Notes under the pieces: model-generated
Told to the model about the DNA's origin: nothing
The model's input: the letters and a program-made list of their open reading frames with translations, nothing else
The model's database searches: none
Made by a program: the position numbers and the translations under genes
Shown: positions 1 through 4,831 of the stretch, in pieces
Numbering within the stretch: the first letter of the stretch is position 1
Layout of the letters: each line of letters begins with the position of its first letter
Source: an uncultured Holophagaceae bacterium
Lineage (GTDB): Bacteria; Acidobacteriota; Holophagae; Holophagales; Holophagaceae
Length of the DNA: 6,845 bases
Reading direction: 5' to 3'
Assembly (NCBI GenBank): GCA_903890595.1
Contig: CAITBU010000176.1
Location: forward strand, 1-6,845

Positions 1-1
1 G

Positions 2-553
2 AGCAACACGGTGATGCTGATCTTCACCTCGGACTACAAGATCCTCACCACCTCCTATTCCTCGTCCACCATCCAGGTGGGCGGCGGCGTGTCGGTGTCC
101 TGGCCACTGCTGGTCTCCTTCCTCATCACGGCAGCCATCACCGCGGCGCTGTACTGGTTCCTGCTCAAGACGGACACCGGTCAGGCCATCCGGGCCACAG
201 CCCAGGACCGGGATGCGGCGCAGCTCATGGGGATCAACGTCAAGCGCATGTCCATCATCGCCTTCGGCCTGGGTTCCGCCCTGGCGGGCACGGCCGGTGC
301 GCTGATCTCGCCGACCTACTACATCTTCCCGCAGGTGGGCGGGGTCTTCACCCTGAAGGCCTTCGTCATCACGGTGCTGGGCGGCATGGGCAGCGTGGTG
401 GGTGCCACCCTGGGCGGCGTGCTCATCGGCATCACCGAGTCCATGAGTGCGGTCTACATTTCTTCCGGCTGGAAGGACGTTGTGGTCTTCGTGCTCTTCC
501 TGCTGGTTCTGCTCTTCAAGCCCTCGGGCCTGATGGGCAAGTCGCGGACCTGA
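2..553 (+). CDS. livH: Branched-chain amino acid ABC transporter permease LivH, C-terminal part (5' end off window)
   Basis: Inner-membrane permease of the LIV/HAAT ABC importer, which with LivM forms the channel for leucine, isoleucine, valine or related substrates. The frame is open from base 2 with no stop upstream, so the GTG at 11 and ATG at 14 are internal codons. The 183 visible residues match the C-terminal part of a family usually about 290-310 residues long, so roughly 110-125 are missing. Visible marks are a hydrophobic segment (about residues 35-55), the cytoplasmic EAA-like coupling loop (60-79, TGQAIRATAQDRDAAQLMGI), the helix with GSALAGTAGALISP (91-104), the conserved GGMGSVVGATLGG (127-139), and a last hydrophobic helix ending in KPSGLMG (173-179). 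livM follows after 10 nt. Family assignment is firm. Substrate is inferred from family, and some HAAT systems carry amides, urea or aromatic acids instead. Confidence 0.95.
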   Translation, partial: SNTVMLIFTSDYKILTTSYSSSTIQVGGGVSVSWPLLVSFLITAAITAALYWFLLKTDTGQAIRATAQDRDAAQLMGINVKRMSIIAFGLGSALAGTAGALISPTYYIFPQVGGVFTLKAFVITVLGGMGSVVGATLGGVLIGITESMSAVYISSGWKDVVVFVLFLLVLLFKPSGLMGKSRT

Positions 554-563
554 GGAGAACCCC

Positions 564-1613
564 ATGAACAAGACCATCCTCAAGACCGTCTTCCTGCTCC
601 TCGCACTGGGGGGCCTGCTCATCATCCCCCGCTACCTGGAAAGCCCCTACGCCCTGCACATCATGATCCTGCTGTTCCTGAGCGTGGCTCAGGGCCAGAG
701 CTGGAACATCCTGGGCGGCTATGCGGGCCAGCACTCGGTGGGTCATGCCGCCTACTTTGGCGTGGGTGCCTACACCACCATGATGCTCATGCACACCAAG
801 CAGATCCCACCCTGGGTGGGCGTGTGGGCCGGCATGGTCGCCGTCGTTGTGGTGGCCCTGATCATCGGCAGCATCTGCTTCCGCCTCCGCGGCCCCTACT
901 TCGTCCTGGCCTCCATCGCCGTGGCCGAGATCATGCGCTTGTCGGCCATCAACCTGACCACCCTGACCAACGGTGCTGAGGGCATTCTTGCCACGGAGCT
1001 GCCTGCCTTCAAAATCGGCGCCACGGTGATCACTGACTTCCTGACCAAGGTGCCCTTCTACTACCTCGGCCTCTTCCTGGCCTTGTTCACCATCGTCCTG
1101 ACCCTATGGATCCAGCACTCCAAGCTGGGCTACTTCCTCCAGGCCATCCGTGAGGATCAGGACGCCGCCCACTCCCTGGGCATCAACATCGCATTCTACA
1201 AAAACGTCGCCCTGGTCATCTCCGCCGTCCTCACCTCCCTGACGGGCAGCTTCTACGGCATCTACGTCGGCTTCGTGGATCCGCCCACGGTGCTCGGCCT
1301 GGATGTATCTGTCCAGATCATGCTCATCTGCATCATCGGTGGCATGGGTACCTTGTGGGGACCGGTCCTTGGTGCCCTCATCCTGGTGCCTCTCTCCGAG
1401 GCTCTGCGCAGCAACATGGTCACGGACCTGCTGGTGAAGGTGGGCATGGTCAGTGCCGACTCGAAGATCGGGATCTTCCTCAAGGAGAACCTGTCCCATG
1501 CCCACGTGCTGCTCTACGGCATCCTGGTGGTCGTGGTGATCCTATTCATGCCTGACGGCCTCATGGGGTTCGTCAAGAAGATGGCTGCGCGCCAGAAGCG
1601 GGAGGCGGTCTGA
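564..1613 (+). CDS. livM: Branched-chain amino acid ABC transporter permease LivM
   Basis: Second permease of the LIV/HAAT importer (349 aa), pairing with LivH in the inner membrane. ATG 564 is supported by AGGAG at 553-557, six nt upstream. Family marks in order are an N-terminal hydrophobic helix (about 5-22), GQHSVGHAAYFGVGAY (55-70), LRGPYF (108-113), the EAA-like loop GYFLQAIREDQDAAHSLGIN (189-208) that contacts the ATPases, IGGMGTLWGPVLGA (258-271), and a terminal helix ending in MPDGLMG (329-335). The stretch 283-312, between the GGMG helix and the last helix, is a polar segment of about 30 residues (SNMVTDLL...KENLSH), possibly an extra loop. Length is within the usual range for non-enteric LivM. 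Its stop shares one base with the livG start (TGATG), suggesting translational coupling. Confidence 0.97.
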   Translation: MNKTILKTVFLLLALGGLLIIPRYLESPYALHIMILLFLSVAQGQSWNILGGYAGQHSVGHAAYFGVGAYTTMMLMHTKQIPPWVGVWAGMVAVVVVALIIGSICFRLRGPYFVLASIAVAEIMRLSAINLTTLTNGAEGILATELPAFKIGATVITDFLTKVPFYYLGLFLALFTIVLTLWIQHSKLGYFLQAIREDQDAAHSLGINIAFYKNVALVISAVLTSLTGSFYGIYVGFVDPPTVLGLDVSVQIMLICIIGGMGTLWGPVLGALILVPLSEALRSNMVTDLLVKVGMVSADSKIGIFLKENLSHAHVLLYGILVVVVILFMPDGLMGFVKKMAARQKREAV

Positions 1614-2332
1614 TGGCCATCCTGGAAATCAAAAACGTCAGCAAGTTCTTCGGGGGTCTGGCAGCCAACTCGGATGTCAGCTTTGATGTCCATGAAGGCA
1701 TGATCATGGGGCTCATCGGCCCGAACGGTGCCGGGAAGACCACCCTGTTCAACTGCATCACCGGCTACTACCCCCCCTCCAAGGGCGACATCATTTTTGA
1801 CGGTCGCCCCATGAACGGGCTGGATCCGGACAAGGTCTGCATGCTGGGCATGGTGCGCACCTGGCAGAAGGTCCGGCCGCTGGCCAAGCTCTCCGTGGTG
1901 GACAACGTGATGGTGGGCGCCCTGGCGCGCACCGGCTCGCTGAAGGTCGCCCGGGAGCTGGCCATGGAGCAGCTCAAGGTGGTCCGCATGGAGCACCGCA
2001 CCAACTTCCTGGCGGGGGGCCTGCCCATCGGCGAGCGCAAGAAGCTCGAGGTGGCGCGCGCGCTGGCTACGCAGCCCAAGCTGCTCCTGCTGGACGAGGT
2101 CATGGGCGGTCTGAACCCCGCCGAGAGCGAGGAGATCATCCAGCTCATCCTCGAGATCAAGAAGCGCGGCCTGACCCAGATGGTTATCGAGCACGACATG
2201 AAGGCCATCATGCGGATCTCCGACCGCATCGTGGTCCTCACCTCGGGCGAGAAGCTCACCGAAGGCACGCCGCAGGAAGTCGTCTCCAACCCTGACGTGA
2301 TCAGCGCCTACCTGGGTGAACCCCATGCTTAA
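1613..2332 (+). CDS. livG: Branched-chain amino acid ABC transporter ATP-binding protein LivG
   Basis: Cytoplasmic ATPase subunit (239 aa) of the LIV importer, expected to work as a heterodimer with LivF. Visible motifs are Walker A GPNGAGKTT (36-44), Q-loop RTWQ (Q85; RTFQ is more usual in LivG), signature position LPIGE (137-141), Walker B LLLLDE (157-162), D-loop GGLNP (165-169), H-loop VIEHDM (H194), and the LivG-type C-terminal tail ending NPDVISAYLGE. The signature is clearly off the LSGGQ consensus, with Pro in place of Ser and Glu in place of Gln. Relaxed signatures occur in LivG proteins. The ATG overlaps the livM stop by one base, with GGGAGG at 1600-1605 as Shine-Dalgarno seven nt upstream. 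Confidence 0.97.
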   Translation: MAILEIKNVSKFFGGLAANSDVSFDVHEGMIMGLIGPNGAGKTTLFNCITGYYPPSKGDIIFDGRPMNGLDPDKVCMLGMVRTWQKVRPLAKLSVVDNVMVGALARTGSLKVARELAMEQLKVVRMEHRTNFLAGGLPIGERKKLEVARALATQPKLLLLDEVMGGLNPAESEEIIQLILEIKKRGLTQMVIEHDMKAIMRISDRIVVLTSGEKLTEGTPQEVVSNPDVISAYLGEPHA

Positions 2333-3029
2333 GATCGAGAAGCTCAACTTCGCCTACGGCGATCTCAAGGTGCTCTGGGACGTTGACCTGGAAGTCAACC
2401 AGGGCGAGATCGTCACTGTGGTCGGCGCCAATGGTGCCGGCAAGTCCACCACGCTGAAAAACATCTCCCGCCTCGTGAAGCCCACCTCTGGGACCATCAC
2501 CTTCGAGGGTCAGGACATGGCCAAAATGGCCCCCCACCACGTGGTGGAAGCCGGCTTGGTTCAGGTTCCGGAAGGGCGGCGCATCTTCCCCGAGATGACC
2601 GTGATGGAGAACCTCCGCATGGGGTCCTACGTCAAGGCCACTCGTCCGGATCGCGAGAAGAACATCGAGTGGGTGTTCGAGCTGTTCCCCCGGCTGAAAG
2701 AGCGGGAGAAGCAGCTGGGCGGCACCATGTCCGGCGGCGAGCAGCAGATGCTGGCCATCGCCCGGGGCCTCATGGCCAACCCCAAAGTGCTCCTGCTGGA
2801 TGAGCCCTCCCTGGGCCTGTCTCCCTTGTTGGTGAAGAACATCTTTGACATCATTACCGGCATCAACAAGGAAGGCGTTACCATCCTCCTCGTGGAGCAG
2901 AACGTGTACCAGTCCCTCCGCATCTCGCACCGGGCCTACGTCATGGAGACCGGACGGGTGGTGCTTACGGGCAAGGGCAGCGACCTGCTCAACGATGAAC
3001 ACGTGAAAAAAGCCTTCTTGGGCATGTGA
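2325..3029 (+). CDS. livF: Branched-chain amino acid ABC transporter ATP-binding protein LivF
   Basis: Second cytoplasmic ATPase of the LIV importer (234 aa from this start). Motifs are Walker A GANGAGKST (34-42), the Q-loop segment LVQVPEGRRIFPEMTV (78-93) typical of LivF, signature MSGGEQ (135-140), Walker B VLLLDE (155-160) with PSLGLSP (161-167), and LLVEQN (188-193), where Gln192 stands at the H-loop position. Gln there is usual for LivF (E. coli LivF also has VEQN). ATG 2325 is chosen because MLKIEKLNFAYGD aligns with normal LivF N-termini and GGGTGA (2314-2319) lies five nt upstream. A GTG at 2316 would add three residues but lacks an upstream Shine-Dalgarno. The gene overlaps livG by 8 nt, consistent with coupled synthesis of the two ATPases. 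Confidence 0.96.
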   Translation: MLKIEKLNFAYGDLKVLWDVDLEVNQGEIVTVVGANGAGKSTTLKNISRLVKPTSGTITFEGQDMAKMAPHHVVEAGLVQVPEGRRIFPEMTVMENLRMGSYVKATRPDREKNIEWVFELFPRLKEREKQLGGTMSGGEQQMLAIARGLMANPKVLLLDEPSLGLSPLLVKNIFDIITGINKEGVTILLVEQNVYQSLRISHRAYVMETGRVVLTGKGSDLLNDEHVKKAFLGM

Positions 3030-3039
3030 GGAGATTCCA

Positions 3040-3462
3040 ATGACCACCGTCTCGAACTGGATGACGAAGAACCCCTACACCATCGATCAGGATGCCTCCA
3101 TCATCGAGGCCATCCACCTGATGAAGGAGAAGTCGGTCCGCCGCCTGCCGGTCATGGCCGCCGGGCGCTTTGTGGGCCTGATCACGGACCGCATGATCAA
3201 GGACTACAGCCCGGGCAAGGCCACCAGCCTCGACACCTGGGAAGTCCACTACCTGCTCTCCAAGACCCCGGTGAAGGACCTGATGAACTCGACGCCCATG
3301 ACCGTCTCCCCGGAGACGGATCTGAGCACCGCCGCCCAGTCCATCCTGGACCACAAGCTCTACGGCCTCTGTGTGGTGGATGCTCAGGGCCACCTGGTGG
3401 GCATCATGTCCGTGGGCGACATGCTCCGGGCTGTGGTGGAGTTCACCAAGGACTCTAAGTAG
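3040..3462 (+). CDS. Two-CBS-domain protein (AcuB-like), last cistron of the LIV operon
   Basis: Small soluble cytoplasmic protein (140 aa) consisting only of a Bateman pair. CBS1 spans about residues 7-55 (WMTKNPYTIDQDASIIEAI, then SVRRLPVMAAGRFVGLITD), and CBS2 about 80-134 (DLMNSTPMTVSPETD, then LYGLCVVDAQGHLVGIMS). The linker SPGKATSLDTWEVHYLLSK (57-75) resembles AcuB-type CBS proteins. No catalytic or DNA-binding domain is present. CBS pairs commonly bind AMP, ATP, SAM or related ligands and act as regulators; the ligand here is unknown. In CBS2 the G-h-h-S/T-x-x-D motif is intact (S124, D127). In CBS1 it reads GLITDRM, with Met52 at the usual Asp position. ATG 3040 follows the livF stop by 10 nt with AGGAG at 3029-3033, so it should be cotranscribed with livHMGF. 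A role in gating or sensing for the transporter is inference from position only. Confidence 0.9.
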   Translation: MTTVSNWMTKNPYTIDQDASIIEAIHLMKEKSVRRLPVMAAGRFVGLITDRMIKDYSPGKATSLDTWEVHYLLSKTPVKDLMNSTPMTVSPETDLSTAAQSILDHKLYGLCVVDAQGHLVGIMSVGDMLRAVVEFTKDSK

Positions 3463-3484
3463 CGAGCCAACCAAGGCAGCAGAT

Positions 3485-3502
3485 CCAGCCCCCCGGGGCT
3501 GG
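3485..3502 (+). terminator. GC-only hairpin, possible weak terminator or attenuator after the LIV-CBS operon
   Basis: CCAGCCCC (3485-3492) is a perfect inverted repeat of GGGGCTGG (3495-3502). It would fold as a 7-bp stem with a 4-nt loop, or 8 bp with a very tight loop. It lies 23 nt after the CBS stop. It is not followed by a T-run (the next bases are GCTTGCCTGT), so it is not a canonical intrinsic terminator. It could act as a processing or stabilising 3' stem, or be chance in GC-rich DNA. Confidence 0.3.
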
Positions 3503-3517
3503 GCTTGCCTGTACCCT

Positions 3518-3528
3518 GGGGAATCCCC
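3518..3528 (+). promoter_or_regulatory. Short hairpin just upstream of the POT-like gene's ribosome binding site
   Basis: GGGG (3518-3521), AAT loop, CCCC (3525-3528) forms a 4-bp G:C stem that ends five nt before the GGAG Shine-Dalgarno. It could affect ribosome access slightly. The stem is short enough to be chance. Confidence 0.2.
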
Positions 3529-3532
3529 GCCT

Positions 3533-3536
3533 GGAG
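3533..3536 (+). promoter_or_regulatory. Shine-Dalgarno GGAG that sets the GTG start of the POT-like gene
   Basis: GGAG at 3533-3536 sits five nt before GTG 3542. The TTG at 3548 would be 11 nt away, and no ATG is available in frame near the start of homology. The open frame upstream to 3371 overlaps the CBS gene and encodes Trp/Pro/Ser-rich non-protein-like sequence. GTG 3542 is therefore the best start. Confidence 0.65.
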
Positions 3537-3541
3537 TTACC

Positions 3542-4807
3542 GTGACCTTGACTGAGCGCCTGCAGGACCTGCGCACCGGCTTCGCCAGCACCTTCTGGGT
3601 GGCCAATATCCTGGAGCTCTTCGAGCGCCTGGCCTTCTACGGCTCGAAGGCCGTGCTGGCGGTCTACCTGGTGGACAAGCTGGGCCTGGGCCGCAGGGGC
3701 AGCGAGCTGGTGGGCTGGTATGGCTTCGCGGTGTTCTTCCTGCCGACCCTGGCGGGGCCTCTGGTGGACCGCTACGGCTTCCGGCGCAGCCTGGTGGCCT
3801 GCTTCAGCATCTTCAGCCTGGGCTACTTCGCCACAGGCTTGGCGGCCTTCCCCCTGGGCCGGAGCCTGGTGGCGACGGTGGGCCTCACCCCCTATGTGAT
3901 CGGGGCCCTGTTGCTCACGGCCATCGGCGGGTCTCTCATCAAGCCCTGCGTCGTGGGTACCGTGGCTCGCACCACCACCCCAGACACCAAGTCCCTGGGC
4001 TTTTCCATCTACTACACCCTGGTAAACCTGGGGGGCGCCACGGGCCCTCTCCTGGGCCTGCAGGTGCGCGAAGGGCTGGGCATCGAGTATGTGCTGATGA
4101 TGTCGGCGGCCACCTCGGTCCTGAACCTCCTGGGCACCCTGGTGTTCTTCCGGGAGCCTGAGCGACCCGACACGGGCGAGGCCCCCCGCAGCCTGGGCCG
4201 GGTGCTGGCGGACATGGCCAAGGTCTTCACGGACCTGCGCTTCATGAGCTTCCTGGTGATCTTCTCCGGCTTCTGGATCATGTTCTGGCAGATCTTCTAC
4301 GGCCTGCCCTTCTACCTCCGGGACGCGCTGCACTACCAGCGCTTCGAGCTCATCGAGACCGTGGACTCCTGGGCCATCATCCTGCTCACGGTCCCGGTCA
4401 CGGCCCTCATGCGCAAGGTGCGCCCCATCCTGGCCATGTCCGGGGGCTTCGCCTTGGCCAGCCTGGGCTGGGTCATCATTGGGGCCGTGCCCACCCTGAC
4501 GGCCACCGTGGCCGGCATCCTGGTGTTTGCGGTGGGTGAGGCCATGCAGGCCCCGCGCTTCTATGAGTACGTGGCGGACCTGGCCCCCCGGGACCAGGTG
4601 GCGACCTACATGGGCTTCGCCTTCCTGCCGGTGGCCATCGGGGCCCTGGTGGCGGGTTACCTCAGCGGCTTCCTGGTGGAGACCTTCCTGCGCCAGTCCT
4701 ACCGGCCCGGCATGATGTGGTTCAGCCTGGCGGGCGTCGGTGCTGTCTCCACGGTGCTGATGCTGCTCTACGATCGCTTCGTGGCCCCCCGCGAGGCAGG
4801 GGCCTGA
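3542..4807 (+). CDS. MFS transporter of the proton-dependent oligopeptide (POT/PTR2) type
   Basis: Integral membrane carrier, 421 aa from GTG 3542, probably 12 helices, expected to import di- or tripeptides with protons. POT-like marks: in helix 1, ELFERLAFYG (25-34) fits the ExxERFxYYG motif with E25, E28 and R29 kept but Leu replacing the usual Phe; a helix 2-3 loop GPLVDRYGFRR (72-82); in helix 4, GGSLIKP (129-135) with K134 at the position of the substrate/proton-coupling lysine of POTs; IYYTLVNLGGATGPL (156-170), matching the FYxxINxG signature; and in helix 10, VGEAMQAP (331-338) with E333 where POTs have a functional Glu, followed by DLAPRDQVATYMGF and AGYLSG. It is shorter than many POTs (about 450-500 aa or more). 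A related MFS peptide or amino acid carrier remains possible. It lies 79 nt after the CBS gene and converges on the S9 peptidase gene. Confidence 0.8.
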   Translation: MTLTERLQDLRTGFASTFWVANILELFERLAFYGSKAVLAVYLVDKLGLGRRGSELVGWYGFAVFFLPTLAGPLVDRYGFRRSLVACFSIFSLGYFATGLAAFPLGRSLVATVGLTPYVIGALLLTAIGGSLIKPCVVGTVARTTTPDTKSLGFSIYYTLVNLGGATGPLLGLQVREGLGIEYVLMMSAATSVLNLLGTLVFFREPERPDTGEAPRSLGRVLADMAKVFTDLRFMSFLVIFSGFWIMFWQIFYGLPFYLRDALHYQRFELIETVDSWAIILLTVPVTALMRKVRPILAMSGGFALASLGWVIIGAVPTLTATVAGILVFAVGEAMQAPRFYEYVADLAPRDQVATYMGFAFLPVAIGALVAGYLSGFLVETFLRQSYRPGMMWFSLAGVGAVSTVLMLLYDRFVAPREAGA

Positions 4808-4831
4808 GGGCCGCGAAACCGCTCGGTCAGC
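4808..4831. other. Gap between convergent genes, no clear terminator
   Basis: Only 24 nt separate the stops of the POT-like gene and the peptidase gene. CTGAG (4804-4808) can pair with CTCAG (4831-4835) across both stop codons, and ACCG (4818-4821) with CGGT (4824-4827), but both stems are weak and lack T-runs. Termination may occur inside the opposing gene, giving overlapping 3' ends. Confidence 0.4.

Larger units (their letters stand above)
3463..3541. other. Intergenic gap between the CBS gene and the POT-like gene
   Basis: The 79-nt gap contains no plausible small ORF with its own ribosome binding site. It holds two GC-rich inverted repeats (3485-3502 and 3518-3528) and the Shine-Dalgarno of the next gene. 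No clear -35/-10 promoter pair is visible. It is therefore undecided whether the downstream transporter is read through from the LIV operon or has its own promoter. Confidence 0.6.

Noticed and set aside
11..16. GTG at 11 or ATG at 14 as the start of livH
   Set aside because: The frame is open to the window edge, no Shine-Dalgarno precedes them, and the protein would lack the first third of the permease.
1514..2347. Long open frame (277 codons) antisense to livG
   Set aside because: His/Asp/Gly/Leu-rich composition typical of the complement of GC-rich coding DNA, no recognisable domain, and fully covered by a clear ABC ATPase gene.
2301..3047. Long open frame (248 codons) antisense to livF
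   Set aside because: Same low-information composition; the opposite strand carries all ABC ATPase motifs.
3371..3541. N-terminal extension of the POT-like gene into the CBS gene
   Set aside because: The extension is a Trp/Ser/Pro-rich out-of-frame reading of the CBS gene, and POT homology and the Shine-Dalgarno both point to GTG 3542.
2989..3606. Open frame (205 codons) antisense to the CBS gene and the following gap
   Set aside because: It covers the intergenic gap but shows no ribosome binding site or domain, and is explained by high GC at third codon positions.
3455..4333. Open frame (292 codons) antisense to the POT-like gene
   Set aside because: Gln/Ala/His/Gly-rich shadow sequence without hydrophobic core patterns; the + strand gene has membrane helices and POT motifs.
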